Assembly: GCF_005937985.2 (NCBI RefSeq)
Contig: NZ_CP042172.1
Coordinates: 1,798,001-1,862,000, forward strand
Direction of reading: 5' to 3'
DNA length: 64,000 bases
From: Arthrobacter sp. KBS0702
GTDB lineage: Bacteria > Actinomycetota > Actinomycetes > Actinomycetales > Micrococcaceae
Part shown: positions 17,584 through 27,414 of the stretch, piece after piece
How positions within the stretch are numbered: position 1 is the stretch's first letter
How the letters are laid out: every line of letters begins with the position of its first letter
Program-made: the position numbers and the translations under genes
The notes under the pieces: model-generated
What the model was told of the DNA's origin: nothing
Database searches by the model: none
Seen by the model: the letters and a program-made list of their open reading frames with translations, nothing else

Positions 17584-18111
17584 TCACCACCCGGTCGTGC
17601 CGGGGCCGCCCTTGAACGGGCCAACGATCCGCGAGGTTATCCACCCTCCGTAGAAGTCACCCTCCTGCGAGGTCACCTGCTCGCCGTCGACCGTGCAGGA
17701 ATCCATCTGAGCCGGGTAGAGGGCCACCCGGCTACTGAGCGCCTCGAAGCCCCGGGTGGGTTCCGGGTAGGTCCACCCGGCACGGGGAACGACGACGCCC
17801 CCGCCAACGACGTCGAAGTAGTGCGCCTCTCCCTTGAACTCGCAGAAGCTGGTGCCTTCGACCGGGACGAGTACACCGGCAGCGAATGCGTCCATTGGCA
17901 GGTAGTAGACAGGGGGATGACTCGTCTCCAGGACGCGAACGGCATCCGTCGTGTCCACAATTACCTGTCCGCCGAGCCGCACGACCACGCGTTCCGATCG
18001 CGGCTCAACCCGTGGCGGGCGCGGGTAGTCCCACACCGATTCTTGCCCCGCCTTGGGTTTGATGGGCTGGGGACGCCGGAAGAATCCCGAAATACCGTGC
18101 GCTGGAGTCAT
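17584..18111 (-). CDS. DUF427-domain protein
   Basis: Protein of 175 aa. The signature is the block VWDYPRPPRVEP, RVLETSHPPVYYLP and CEFKGEAHYFDV, which is characteristic of DUF427 (small beta-barrel, function unknown, common in actinobacteria). The gene is convergent with the HNH gene, with 31 nt between the stops. No regulatory element was recognised. Confidence 0.8.
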   Translation of the reverse strand: MTPAHGISGFFRRPQPIKPKAGQESVWDYPRPPRVEPRSERVVVRLGGQVIVDTTDAVRVLETSHPPVYYLPMDAFAAGVLVPVEGTSFCEFKGEAHYFDVVGGGVVVPRAGWTYPEPTRGFEALSSRVALYPAQMDSCTVDGEQVTSQEGDFYGGWITSRIVGPFKGGPGTTGW

Positions 18112-18185
18112 GTCCCCATGGTGACATGCTCGGCTGGGATACGACCCTGAATGCCGGCGGAGCCAGCCCGCCTCCCGCCCGCGGC

Positions 18186-19121
18186 CTAGGCTCCGCTGGA
18201 GACGTCCTCTAGGGCCACGGCAATCTCCGGCGGCAACGGCGCCAGCGAGGCGTCCAGGATCTCCTTGAGCTGGACAGCCGTCCGGGGTCCCACCACCGCT
18301 GTCGCCACCCCATGCTGTGACAGCAACCAGCTGAGGGACACGTCCAAGGCGGTCCGGCCCAGCCCCTTGGCGGCCATCGCGACCGCCTCGACAACGCTGG
18401 AGGCGCTCCCTTCAAGGTACGGCTCCACGTAGCCTGCCAGCTTCTGGTGCGCGGCGCGGGAGTCGGCCGGAATGTGGCCGCGGTACTTGCCGGTCAGCAC
18501 GCCGCGCCCCAGCGGGCCCCAGGCCATCAGGCCGAGCCCGGCGTCCTCGATGGCGGGAATCAACTCGCCTTCGGGCTTGCGCTGCAGGAGCGAGTACTCG
18601 GACTGGCAGGCGACCAGGGGGAAGCCCGCGACGGCGGCGGCTTTCGCGGTCTGCCAGCCGTTGAAATTGGAGACACCCGCGTAGCGTGCCCGGCCGGAGC
18701 GGACGGCGAATTCCAGGGCGGAGAGGGTTTCCTCCAGCGGCACGTTAGGATCCCAGGCCTGGGCCAGCCAGAGGTCCACATAATCGGTGCCGAGCCGCGC
18801 CAGGCTCGCGTCAAGGCCGGACAGCATTCCGTTGCGGGAGGTGTCGACGCTGTGCCGGCCGCCCGACGTCGTCAGCCCTGCTTTGGTGGAGATCACCACT
18901 TCGGAGCGGGCGACGACGTCGCCCAGCATGCTGCCGAGGAGTGCCTCGGCGCGGCCGCCGGCGTAGGACGCGGCGGTGTCAATCAGCGTTCCGCCCCCGT
19001 CGACGAAGGTGCGGAGCAGGCCGGCGGCATCCTGCTCATCGGTCTCACCGGCCCACGACATGGTGCCAAGGGAAAGGGACGAGACACGCAACCCACTGTT
19101 GCCGACATAACGCTGCTGCAT
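18186..19121 (-). CDS. aldo/keto reductase with altered catalytic His
   Basis: Protein of 311 aa with the AKR barrel. Of the catalytic tetrad, Asp48 and Tyr53 ([11 protein letters not shown]) and Lys80 (ISTKAG) are present. The usual His after DLW is replaced by Gln121 in [11 protein letters not shown]. The C-terminal NADPH-binding region is intact. It probably reduces carbonyl compounds in the cytoplasm, although the His change may alter the activity. The start [10 protein letters not shown] matches the usual AKR N-terminus, and a TAAGCT hexamer (19129-19134) ends 7 nt upstream. Confidence 0.82.
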   Translation of the reverse strand: MQQRYVGNSGLRVSSLSLGTMSWAGETDEQDAAGLLRTFVDGGGTLIDTAASYAGGRAEALLGSMLGDVVARSEVVISTKAGLTTSGGRHSVDTSRNGMLSGLDASLARLGTDYVDLWLAQAWDPNVPLEETLSALEFAVRSGRARYAGVSNFNGWQTAKAAAVAGFPLVACQSEYSLLQRKPEGELIPAIEDAGLGLMAWGPLGRGVLTGKYRGHIPADSRAAHQKLAGYVEPYLEGSASSVVEAVAMAAKGLGRTALDVSLSWLLSQHGVATAVVGPRTAVQLKEILDASLAPLPPEIAVALEDVSSGA

Positions 19122-19172
19122 GCCTGCAAGCTTACGATGCTCCGGAACGTTCATAACGTAGGGTCTATAAAC

Positions 19173-20006
19173 GTGAACTGGTTAGAAGCAGCCTTTCTGG
19201 GCCTTGTGCAGGGACTGACAGAATTCCTCCCGATTTCCTCGAGCGCGCACCTACGGATCGTGGGGGCGTTCCTGCCGGACGCGGCCGACCCCGGGGCGGC
19301 CTTCACCGCCATCACCCAGCTGGGCACCGAGACCGCGGTGATCGTCTATTTCTGGCGCGACATCGTGCGGATCGTGAAGGCCTGGTTCGGCTCGCTCACC
19401 GGCAGGGTGTCCCGGCAGAACCCGGACGCACGAATGGGCTGGCTCGTGATCCTGGGCAGCCTCCCGATCATCGTCCTGGGCCTGCTCTTCCAGGATCAGA
19501 TCGAATCCGTCCTCCGCAGCCTGTGGATCGTCGCCACGACGCTGATCGTCTTCGGCATGATCCTGGCCGTCGCGGACGCCGTCGGCCGCCAGGAACGTGA
19601 CCTGACCAAACTCACCTACAAGCACGGCATCTACTACGGCCTCGCCCAGGCGATGGCCCTGATTCCCGGGGTCTCGCGCTCCGGCGGAACCATCACCGCC
19701 GGACTGCTGATGGGCTACACCCGCGAAGCTGCGGCCCGCTACTCCTTCCTGTTGGCCATCCCGGCGGTCTTTGGCAGCGGCCTCTACCAGCTGTACAAGG
19801 TGGTCACGAAGGAAGGCATCACCGGACCGTACGGCCTGCCCGAAACCGGCCTCGCCACCGTGATCGCCTTCGTGGTGGGCTACGTCATCATCGGGTGGTT
19901 CCTCAAATACGTTTCCACCCGCAGTTACCGTCTCTTCGTCTGGTACCGGATCGGCCTCGGGCTCGCGCTGTACGTGCTGCTCGGTTTCAATGTCATCAGC
20001 GCCTAG
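19173..20006 (+). CDS. uppP: undecaprenyl-diphosphatase
   Basis: Protein of 277 aa with 7-8 membrane helices. The family motifs are clear: [14 protein letters not shown] near the N-terminus and PGVSRSGG in the middle. It dephosphorylates undecaprenyl pyrophosphate at the membrane, recycling the lipid carrier for peptidoglycan, and confers basal bacitracin tolerance. The start is a GTG; a TAGGGT hexamer lies 8 nt upstream. mshC follows 15 nt later. Confidence 0.93.
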   Translation: MNWLEAAFLGLVQGLTEFLPISSSAHLRIVGAFLPDAADPGAAFTAITQLGTETAVIVYFWRDIVRIVKAWFGSLTGRVSRQNPDARMGWLVILGSLPIIVLGLLFQDQIESVLRSLWIVATTLIVFGMILAVADAVGRQERDLTKLTYKHGIYYGLAQAMALIPGVSRSGGTITAGLLMGYTREAAARYSFLLAIPAVFGSGLYQLYKVVTKEGITGPYGLPETGLATVIAFVVGYVIIGWFLKYVSTRSYRLFVWYRIGLGLALYVLLGFNVISA

Positions 20007-20009
20007 CAC

Positions 20010-20015
20010 TAGGCT
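20010..20015 (+). promoter_or_regulatory. -10 element of a leaderless mshC transcript
   Basis: TAGGCT ends 6 nt before the mshC GTG, immediately after the uppP stop. The spacing places transcription start at the start codon. Confidence 0.5.
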
Positions 20016-20021
20016 TGGTCT

Positions 20022-21329
20022 GTGAAATCCTGGACCTCCCGCCCCGTTCCCCAGCTCCCGGGCAGCATGCCCGCGCTGCGACTCTTCGACACCGCCAAGG
20101 GCGGCCTCGTCACCCTTGAAGCAACGGGGGAGCAGTCTATGTACGTGTGCGGCATCACGCCGTACGACGCCACCCACATGGGCCACGCCGCCAGCTACGT
20201 CGCCTTCGACCTGCTCAACCGCGCCTGGAGGGACGGCCGCCAGCAGGTCGCCTACGTCCAGAACGTCACCGACGTCGACGATCCGCTGTTGGAGCGTGCG
20301 ACGGCGACCGGCGTGGACTGGCGTGAACTCGCCGCCAGCCAGATCGAACTCTTCCAGACCGACATGGAAGCCCTGAATGTGCTGGCCCCGGACAACTATG
20401 TGGGCGCCGTCGAGGCCATTCCGCTGATCGTTCCGGCCATCGAATCCCTCGTCCGCCGCGGACTGGCCTACCGGGTCGCCGGCGCCGCGGGCGAGCCCGA
20501 CGGCGACGTCTACTACGACGTCGAAGCGGCCGGGAAGCACTCCGCCGAGGCCCGCGACGCCTGGACCCTGGGCTCCATCTCGGGCCTGGCAGACGCCGAA
20601 ATGCTGGAACTCTTCGCCGAACGCGGCGGCGATCCGGGCCGCGCCGGGAAACGCCAGGCCCTGGACCCGCTGCTGTGGCGGGTCGCCCGGGAGGGAGAAC
20701 CCAGCTGGCCCGGCGGCGAACTGGGGGAGGGGCGCCCCGGCTGGCACATTGAGTGCACCGTCATCGCCCAGAAGTACCTGCCCGCGCCCTTCACGGTGCA
20801 GGGCGGCGGATCCGACCTGATCTTCCCGCACCACGAAATGGGGGCGGGCCACGCCTACTCCCTGAGCGGGGTCCCGCTGGCCAAGCACTTTGCGCACGCC
20901 GGCATGGTGGGGCTGGATGGCGAGAAGATGAGCAAGTCCAAGGGCAACCTTGTGCTCGTGTCCAAGCTGCGGGCCGCCGGCGAGGATCCGGGCGCCATCC
21001 GGCTCGCTATCCTGGCGCACCACTACCGCAGCGACTGGTCCTGGACCGAGAACGGCTTCGCCGAGGCCAAGGACCGGCTGCGCAACTGGCGCGCCGCCGT
21101 TGCCCTTGCTCCGGCAGGTTCCGCCGGGCCGCTCATCGAAGAACTGCGGGCCGCGCTCTCGGACGACCTGGACGCCCCTCGCGCCGTCGCCGCAGTGGAT
21201 GCCTGGGCCGCAACGGCCCTGGCAACCCGTCCGGCTACCGAGGCCGACGCCGGATCGGACGCCGGTTCTGCCGCTGACGCGGCGCTGGTGTCCGACGCCG
21301 TCAACGCCCTGCTCGGCGTCGAACTCTAA
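20022..21329 (+). CDS. mshC: L-cysteine:1D-myo-inositol 2-amino-2-deoxy-glucopyranoside ligase
   Basis: Protein of 435 aa, a cysteinyl-tRNA-synthetase paralogue without the anticodon domain. It has the zinc/cysteine-binding start [16 protein letters not shown] with the HIGH-equivalent, and the KMSKSKGN motif near residue 307. It ligates cysteine to GlcN-Ins in mycothiol synthesis, so the organism should use mycothiol as its main thiol. A TAGGCT hexamer 6 nt before the GTG suggests independent leaderless transcription. Confidence 0.93.
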   Translation: MKSWTSRPVPQLPGSMPALRLFDTAKGGLVTLEATGEQSMYVCGITPYDATHMGHAASYVAFDLLNRAWRDGRQQVAYVQNVTDVDDPLLERATATGVDWRELAASQIELFQTDMEALNVLAPDNYVGAVEAIPLIVPAIESLVRRGLAYRVAGAAGEPDGDVYYDVEAAGKHSAEARDAWTLGSISGLADAEMLELFAERGGDPGRAGKRQALDPLLWRVAREGEPSWPGGELGEGRPGWHIECTVIAQKYLPAPFTVQGGGSDLIFPHHEMGAGHAYSLSGVPLAKHFAHAGMVGLDGEKMSKSKGNLVLVSKLRAAGEDPGAIRLAILAHHYRSDWSWTENGFAEAKDRLRNWRAAVALAPAGSAGPLIEELRAALSDDLDAPRAVAAVDAWAATALATRPATEADAGSDAGSAADAALVSDAVNALLGVEL

Positions 21330-21340
21330 AGCGTCCGACC

Positions 21341-22246
21341 CTAGGGTTTGTCCTTGCCACGCCGCTTGAGGTAGCGCTCAAACTCCCGCGCGATCGACTC
21401 GCCGCTGGCCTCGGGCAGGTCCGCCGTGTCCTTGGCCTCTTCCAGCTGGCGAACATAGGCCGCGATCTCCGGGTCCTCGGTGGCGAGTTCGTCGACGCCG
21501 CGCTCCCAGGCGTCGGCGTCCTCGACCAGCTCCTGCGTGTCCAGCGGGACCTGCAGCAGTTCCTCGATCCGGTGCAGCAGGGCCAGCTGCGCCTTCGGCG
21601 AGGGCGCCTGGGCCACGTAGTGCGGCACGGCGGCCCAGAGGGACACCGTGGGCAGCCCAGCCAGCAGGGCCACCTCGGCGAGCACCCCCACGATCCCTAC
21701 TGGTCCCTCGTACTGGGAAGCTTCCAGGTCCATCCGCTCACGCAGCGCGGCATCGTCCGTGGAGGCGCTGACCGGGATGGGCCGGCTGTGCGGCACATCG
21801 GCCAGCAGGGCGCCGACCAGGATGACGTAGTCCACCTTCAGCGCCTCGGCGTGCACCAGCAGCTCGGCCGTGTAGGCGCGCCACTTGTACGACGGCTCGG
21901 TGCCCTGGACGAAAATAACGTCCACGTTGGAGCTCGGGACGCTGGCCTTGAAGATCCGGGTGGACGGCCACTTGATCTTTCGTTCGCCGGAAGCGGTGCG
22001 CCGGATCGTCGGCCGGGTGAACTGGAAATCGTAGTATTCGTCGGCGTCAATCGAGCCGACTTTCTTGCCGCCCCAGAGCTTGTTCAGGTAGCGAAGGGCA
22101 TCGCTCGCGGCTTCGCCGGCGTCGTTCCATCCCTCAAACGCCGCGAGCATCACCGTGATGCGCTGGCCCTCGGGTACGGGCTGCAGCAGCCGCTCCGGCT
22201 CGGGCGTGACGCCCGTTTCGGTGGTGTCTGGCTCGAAGCTATTCAT
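21341..22246 (-). CDS. PAC2-family protein
   Basis: Protein of 301 aa of the PAC2 (proteasome assembly chaperone 2-like) family: MLAAFEGWNDAGEAASDAL near the N-terminus and ILVGALLADVPHSRP in the middle are typical. Its function in bacteria is unproven. It lies near mshC, about 3.4 kb from the proteasome genes and on the opposite strand, as in other actinobacteria. A TAGGGT hexamer (22253-22258) ends 6 nt before the ATG, so its transcript is probably leaderless. Confidence 0.85.
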   Translation of the reverse strand: MNSFEPDTTETGVTPEPERLLQPVPEGQRITVMLAAFEGWNDAGEAASDALRYLNKLWGGKKVGSIDADEYYDFQFTRPTIRRTASGERKIKWPSTRIFKASVPSSNVDVIFVQGTEPSYKWRAYTAELLVHAEALKVDYVILVGALLADVPHSRPIPVSASTDDAALRERMDLEASQYEGPVGIVGVLAEVALLAGLPTVSLWAAVPHYVAQAPSPKAQLALLHRIEELLQVPLDTQELVEDADAWERGVDELATEDPEIAAYVRQLEEAKDTADLPEASGESIAREFERYLKRRGKDKP

Positions 22247-22366
22247 GTGTTCACCCTACGTCCAACTTGCGGGGGAGCGCAGGCAGGCGGGCACTGCAAG
22301 TCCCCTGAAATTCGCCGACGGCGTAGCCCGGGCGGCGCACCGGGGCCGCACCGTAGACTGGAGGGC

Positions 22367-23116
22367 ATGCGATCCCCAGCTTCCCAGCCCCTGCTCAAAG
22401 CCGCGTTATGGGACATGGACGGCACGATCGTGGACACCGAACGGTACTGGATCGAGGCTGAACACGCCCTGGTCGCCGCCCACGGCGGAGAGTGGTCGCA
22501 CGAGAAGGCAATGCAGCTCGTCGGACAGTCGCTGGTGTTCTCGGCCGGCATCCTGCAGGAAGCCGGCGTGGAGCTGGAAGTGCGCGAAATCATCGACACC
22601 CTCACCGGGCACGTCGTCAGCCTGGTCCGGGAATCGGTCCCGTGGCGGCCCGGGGCGCGAGAGCTGCTCGACGAACTGCACACGGCCGGCGTCCGCTGCG
22701 CCCTCGTGACCATGTCCGAGGCGCCCCTGGCCCGCGAGATCGTAGCCAGCCTACCCAAACCGTATTTTGAATTCCTCGTCACCGGAGACACCGTCACGCA
22801 GGGCAAGCCGCACCCCGAGGCCTACCTGAAGGCCGTTCAACTCCTGCAGCAGCACGACCCCGAACTGGACCACCGGCACTGCGTCGCGCTCGAAGACTCG
22901 GCGCCCGGAGTTGCCGCGGCCGTGGCTTCCGGGGTGGTCACGGTGGCTATTCCGCACATCGTCCCGCTGCCTGACGATCCGCGGCGCGCAACCTGGGACA
23001 CCCTCGCCGGGCGCACCGTCGCCGACCTCGAGGAGCTCGTCACGCTGCGGCACGCAGACGCCGGGTCTTGGAACCTCGAACTGGAACGCTCGGGCAGCGG
23101 AGGCCGGCTTGACTGA
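22367..23116 (+). CDS. HAD-superfamily hydrolase (phosphatase-like)
   Basis: Protein of 249 aa with the HAD nucleophile motif WDMDGTIVDTE, motif II VTMSEAP, motif III Lys in GKPHPEAY and motif IV LEDSAPGVAAA. It is of the beta-phosphoglucomutase/phosphatase subclass with a helical cap; the substrate is unknown. A GAGG site precedes the ATG, and a TAGACT hexamer (22354-22359) ends 7 nt before it. The next gene overlaps its end by 8 nt. Confidence 0.85.
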   Translation: MRSPASQPLLKAALWDMDGTIVDTERYWIEAEHALVAAHGGEWSHEKAMQLVGQSLVFSAGILQEAGVELEVREIIDTLTGHVVSLVRESVPWRPGARELLDELHTAGVRCALVTMSEAPLAREIVASLPKPYFEFLVTGDTVTQGKPHPEAYLKAVQLLQQHDPELDHRHCVALEDSAPGVAAAVASGVVTVAIPHIVPLPDDPRRATWDTLAGRTVADLEELVTLRHADAGSWNLELERSGSGGRLD

Positions 23117-24332
23117 GCCGTCGCCGCAGAAACCGCAGGGGGACGCCGAGGAGCGGCCGTACTCCTTGCGCGGGGGGATCCCGCTGGGCCGGATCATGGG
23201 AATTCCCGTGGTGCTGGCGTATTCGTGGTTCGCTATCGCGGCCTTCACCGTGATCGCCTATGGGCCGGTGCTCGCGCACAACGACCCGCGGCTCGGTGCC
23301 ACCGCGTACCTGGTGGCCTTCGCATACTCGGTGCTGCTGTTGATCTCGGTCCTGGTCCACGAACTGGCCCACGCCCTTACCGCCCGGCTGTACCGCTGGC
23401 CCACGCGGAAGATCGTCCTTAACCTCTGGGGCGGCCACACCCAGTTCGAAGACTTCACCGCCTCACCGGGCCGGTCCGTGCTGGTGGCCATGGCCGGCCC
23501 CGCCGCCAATCTGGTCCTCGCGGCCGGCGGCTGGCTGCTGATCTCCGGCGGCCAGCTCACCGGCGTCGCGGATACCCTGGCGAACATCTTCGTCTGGGCC
23601 AACCTGCTGATCGGCGTCTTCAATGTGCTGCCCGGCCTGCCGCTGGACGGCGGCCGGCTGGTGGAATCCGCGGTCTGGAAGGCCACCGGCAGCCATGAAA
23701 AAGGCACCATCGCGGCCGGGTGGGCCGGCAGGATCATCGTGATCGCCCTCGCCGTCTGGTTCGTTGCGTTGCCGCTGCTCAGCGGCAACCGCCCGGACAC
23801 CTCCCTGATGCTGATCACCGTCCTGGTGGGCAGCTTCCTCTGGCTCGGCGCCACCGCTTCGATCCAGCAGGCCCGCTACCGGAGCCGGCTGCACTTGGTC
23901 GACGCCGCCGCCCTCGCCGAACCGGCGCTCGGGCTGCCGGAGACCGCCACCGTGGCTGACGTGCTGCGGCACTCGCCGGCCGGGGTCCCCGCCGTCGTGC
24001 TTTACGGTGCGGATGCACGGCCCGCCGCCGTCGTCGACGAAACTGCTGCCGCCGACGTTCCAGCCGCGCTGGCCGGCACGACCCCGGCAACCGCCGTTGC
24101 CTATCCGCTCGCCGCGGGCGCGTACGTGAAGGAAACCGACCGGGGCGCCGAACTGCTGGCGTACCTGGCCCAGCTCGAGGGCTCCGACTACGCGGTGGTC
24201 AACGACGCCGGCTCGGTTACGGGGCTGCTGCGGCAGTTGACCGTGCTCAATGCCCTGACCGGCAAGCAGCAGCGCGGCAGCGCGGGCACCCCCGCCGGGG
24301 GCGAAGGCCGAAATCGGGACCGGAACCGGTAG
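23109..24332 (+). CDS. site-2 protease family membrane metallopeptidase
   Basis: Protein of 407 aa, M50 class. The zinc motif is H-E-L-A-H in VLVHELAHAL and the second metal site is LPGLPLDGGR. About six membrane helices are followed by a cytoplasmic C-terminal region resembling a degenerate CBS pair. It would cut membrane proteins such as anti-sigma factors. The start is a TTG overlapping the last 8 nt of the HAD gene, which indicates translational coupling; no better start exists before the first helix. Confidence 0.83.
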   Translation: MTEPSPQKPQGDAEERPYSLRGGIPLGRIMGIPVVLAYSWFAIAAFTVIAYGPVLAHNDPRLGATAYLVAFAYSVLLLISVLVHELAHALTARLYRWPTRKIVLNLWGGHTQFEDFTASPGRSVLVAMAGPAANLVLAAGGWLLISGGQLTGVADTLANIFVWANLLIGVFNVLPGLPLDGGRLVESAVWKATGSHEKGTIAAGWAGRIIVIALAVWFVALPLLSGNRPDTSLMLITVLVGSFLWLGATASIQQARYRSRLHLVDAAALAEPALGLPETATVADVLRHSPAGVPAVVLYGADARPAAVVDETAAADVPAALAGTTPATAVAYPLAAGAYVKETDRGAELLAYLAQLEGSDYAVVNDAGSVTGLLRQLTVLNALTGKQQRGSAGTPAGGEGRNRDRNR

Positions 24333-24378
24333 AGTTACCTGCCGGTCGTGAATTTTCCGGCCCACGAAAACGGGCCGG
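24330..24378 (+). promoter_or_regulatory. trmI leader: -10-like hexamer and hairpin
   Basis: TAGAGT (24330-24335) overlaps the stop of the protease gene. A perfect 7-bp hairpin (CCGGCCC 24357-24363, GGGCCGG 24372-24378, loop of 8 nt) follows in the ~90-nt leader of the methyltransferase gene. Confidence 0.35.
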
Positions 24379-24433
24379 TGCCAGCCGCCACAGCCGCGGC
24401 CACCGAAGCTTTTACAGGAGCGAGGAACATTCC

Positions 24434-25519
24434 ATGAGCAGCGACACCGCCGCCAACGCGACCCCCAGCGGGGAGAGCACCGCCGTCGACAGCACAATGG
24501 CGCCAGCCACTGAAACAGCCACTGCGCCGGTGGGTGCCAACCGGCGCCGCGGACCGTTCCGAGAGGGTGAGCGGGTCCAGCTCACCGACGAACGCGGCCG
24601 GATGAACACCATCAGCCTTGAGGCAGGCGGCGCGTTCCACACGCACCGCGGCTTCCTCAACCACGACGAGATCATCGGCAAGCCGGATGGCTCGGTTGTG
24701 GTGAACAACGTCGGCCAGCAGTACCAGACCCTGCGCCCGCTGCTCTCCGACTTCGTGCTCTCCATGCCGCGCGGCGCTGCCGTGGTGTACCCCAAGGATG
24801 CCGGCCAGATCGTCACCATGGCGGACATTTTCCCGGGCGCCCGCGTGGTTGAGGCCGGCGTTGGCTCCGGCGCGCTGTCCATTTCGCTGTTGCGCGCAGT
24901 GGGGGACAACGGCTACCTGCACTCATTCGAGCGGCGTGAGGAATTCGCGGACATTGCCCGCGGCAACGTCGAGACGATTTTCGGCGGCCCCCACCCGGCG
25001 TGGCAGATCACCCTCGGCGACTTCCAGGAGGAAGTCGTCCGGACCGAGGCCCCGGGCTCCGTGGACCGGGTGGTCCTGGACATGCTGGCCCCCTGGGAAT
25101 GCCTCGACGCCGTCGCGACGGTGCTGGCTCCCGGCGGCGTCTGGATCAACTATGTCGCGACTGTTACGCAGCTGTCCCGAACCGCCGAGGCCATCCGCGC
25201 CGACGGCCGCTTCACCGAGCCGGACGCCTGGGAGTCGATGGTGCGAGGCTGGCACCTTGAGGGCCTCGCCGTACGTCCGGACCACCGGATGGTGGCCCAC
25301 ACCGGATTCCTGCTGGTCACCCGCCGGCTGGCCGACGGCGTCACCGGCATCTCCGTGAAGCGCCGCCCCTCCAAGACCGAGTTCGACGCCGAGGATGTCA
25401 ACGCCTGGACTCCCGGCGCCGTGGGCGAACGGGCAGTCTCGGACAAGAAACTGCGACGGGCGGCCCGCGATGCGATCGCCGGTACCAACGTCAAGGACAC
25501 TCCCGGGGATACGAACTAG
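24434..25519 (+). CDS. trmI: tRNA (adenine(58)-N1)-methyltransferase
   Basis: Protein of 361 aa of the TrmI class. After a ~35-residue variable N-terminus comes FREGERVQLTDERGR (N-terminal beta domain), then the SAM site VVEAGVGSGALSI and the substrate-binding DRVVLDMLAPW. It methylates A58 in the T loop of tRNAs. The gene lies immediately upstream of the proteasomal ATPase, as in Mycobacterium. It has a ribosome site ACAGGAGCGAGG. Confidence 0.92.
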   Translation: MSSDTAANATPSGESTAVDSTMAPATETATAPVGANRRRGPFREGERVQLTDERGRMNTISLEAGGAFHTHRGFLNHDEIIGKPDGSVVVNNVGQQYQTLRPLLSDFVLSMPRGAAVVYPKDAGQIVTMADIFPGARVVEAGVGSGALSISLLRAVGDNGYLHSFERREEFADIARGNVETIFGGPHPAWQITLGDFQEEVVRTEAPGSVDRVVLDMLAPWECLDAVATVLAPGGVWINYVATVTQLSRTAEAIRADGRFTEPDAWESMVRGWHLEGLAVRPDHRMVAHTGFLLVTRRLADGVTGISVKRRPSKTEFDAEDVNAWTPGAVGERAVSDKKLRRAARDAIAGTNVKDTPGDTN

Positions 25520-25599
25520 TCCGCATTCCGGAAGTCTTCAGCAGCACGGCCGTCTTGGGGCTAAGGTCTTAATAGAAGTACTGAAGGGGCTGATGCACG

Positions 25600-27414
25600 A
25601 TGGAGACTCCCAACAACGAGAACGGCCGTACGCCGGCGCAGGACGAGGACCTGGCCGCCGGCGCGGCCGACCGGCCCGAGCCATCGGTGGCCGGCGAGGT
25701 TGACCGTTACGCGGCGGCCGAGCTGTCCGTCGCCGAGCGCCAGGTCAATATCCTGCGCGACAAACTCCGCCATATCGACCGTCAGCTCGCGGCCGCCACG
25801 CAGAACAATTCCAAACTCGTCGGCATGCTGGAGACGGCCAAAGCGGAGATCCTGCGGCTGAAAAACGCCCTCGACCAGGAGGGGCAGCCGCCGTACAGCT
25901 TCGGCACCATCCTGCAACTGAACCCGAAGCGGCACCCGGCCCCCGGCAGCAGCGGGCAGGCCGCCACTGAAGAGTCCGTGGACATCTTCAACGCCGGGCG
26001 CAAAATGCGGGTCGGCATCAGCCCGCTGGTGAACATCAACCAGCTCGCCGTCGGTCAGGAAGTCTTGCTCAACGAGGCCCTGCTGGTGGTCGCCGGACTG
26101 GGCTACGAGCGGGCCGGCGACCTCGTCACGCTCAAGGAACTGCTCGGCTCCGACCGAGCCCTCGTGGTGGGCCGCGCCGACGAGGAGCGTGTTATCCGGC
26201 TCTCCGGCGCCCTGCTGGCCCAGAAGCTGCGGGTGGGCGACGCGCTCTCAATCGACTCCCGCACGGGCTACGCGCTGGAGAAGATTCCCCGCTCCGAGGT
26301 GGAGAACCTGGTCCTCGAGGAAGTTCCGGACATCACCTACCAGGACATCGGCGGCCTCGGCCCGCAGATCGAACAGATCCGCGACGCCGTCGAACTGCCG
26401 TTCCTGCACCCGGACCTGTACCGGGAGCACGGCCTCAAGGCACCGAAGGGCATCCTGCTATACGGTCCCCCGGGTTGCGGCAAGACCCTGATCGCCAAGG
26501 CCGTGGCCAACTCGCTGGCCGCCCGGGCCGCCGAGCGTGCCGGCAAGACGGACATGAAGAGCTACTTCCTGAACATCAAGGGACCTGAACTGCTCGACAA
26601 GTACGTCGGCGAAACCGAACGGCATATCCGCCTGATCTTCGCCCGTGCCCGGGAGAAGGCCTCAGAGGGCAGCCCGGTGGTGGTGTTCTTCGACGAGATG
26701 GATTCGCTGTTCCGCACCCGCGGCACCGGCATCTCTTCGGACGTCGAGACCACCATCGTGCCGCAGCTGCTCAGCGAGATCGACGGCGTCGAGCGGCTGG
26801 ACAACGTGATCGTGATCGGCGCGTCCAACCGCGAGGACATGATCGACCCGGCCATCCTGCGCCCGGGCCGGCTGGACGTGAAGGTCAAGATCCAGCGCCC
26901 CGACGCCGAGGCTGCTGCGGACATCTTCAACAAGTACATCACCACGGACCTGCCCTTCCATGAGCAGGATCTGGCCGAGCACAATGGCGACATCCAGGCC
27001 ACCGTGGACGCCATGATCCAGCGCACCGTAGAGGCCATGTACTCCACCGAGAAGTCCAATGAGTACCTTGAGGTGACCTACGCCAACGGCGACACCGAAA
27101 TGCTCTACTTCAAGGACTTCAACTCCGGCGCCGTGGTGCAGAACGTGGTGGACCGGGCCAAGAAGTCCGCCATCAAGGACCTGCTCACCACCGGCCAGAA
27201 GGGTTTGCGCATCGACCACCTGCTCCGCGCCGTCATTGACGAGTTCCGGGAGCACGAGGACATGCCCAACACCACGAACCCGGACGACTGGGCACGGATT
27301 TCGGGCAAAAAGGGCGAACGCATCACCTACATCCGCACCATCGTCCAAGGCAAGGCCGGCCAGGAGCCCGGGAAGTCCATCGAGACGATGCCCAGCACGG
27401 GCCAGTACCTGTGA
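25600..27414 (+). CDS. mpa: proteasome-associated AAA+ ATPase Mpa/ARC
   Basis: Protein of 604 aa. Order: N-terminal coiled coil (about 42-95, which binds Pup), OB-fold interdomain, AAA domain with Walker A GPPGCGKT (289-296) and Walker [12 protein letters not shown], and the C-terminal QYL motif that docks onto the 20S core. It unfolds pupylated proteins and feeds them to PrcAB. Its stop overlaps the GTG of dop by 4 nt. The long length and intact termini indicate a functional protein. Confidence 0.95.
   Translation: METPNNENGRTPAQDEDLAAGAADRPEPSVAGEVDRYAAAELSVAERQVNILRDKLRHIDRQLAAATQNNSKLVGMLETAKAEILRLKNALDQEGQPPYSFGTILQLNPKRHPAPGSSGQAATEESVDIFNAGRKMRVGISPLVNINQLAVGQEVLLNEALLVVAGLGYERAGDLVTLKELLGSDRALVVGRADEERVIRLSGALLAQKLRVGDALSIDSRTGYALEKIPRSEVENLVLEEVPDITYQDIGGLGPQIEQIRDAVELPFLHPDLYREHGLKAPKGILLYGPPGCGKTLIAKAVANSLAARAAERAGKTDMKSYFLNIKGPELLDKYVGETERHIRLIFARAREKASEGSPVVVFFDEMDSLFRTRGTGISSDVETTIVPQLLSEIDGVERLDNVIVIGASNREDMIDPAILRPGRLDVKVKIQRPDAEAAADIFNKYITTDLPFHEQDLAEHNGDIQATVDAMIQRTVEAMYSTEKSNEYLEVTYANGDTEMLYFKDFNSGAVVQNVVDRAKKSAIKDLLTTGQKGLRIDHLLRAVIDEFREHEDMPNTTNPDDWARISGKKGERITYIRTIVQGKAGQEPGKSIETMPSTGQYL

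Noticed and set aside
16110..17624. 504-codon minus-strand frame over the HNH gene
   Set aside because: Shadow of a clear DUF222/HNH protein.
19251..21023. 590-codon minus-strand frame over uppP and mshC
   Set aside because: Both + strand genes have full family motifs; the antisense text has no domain.
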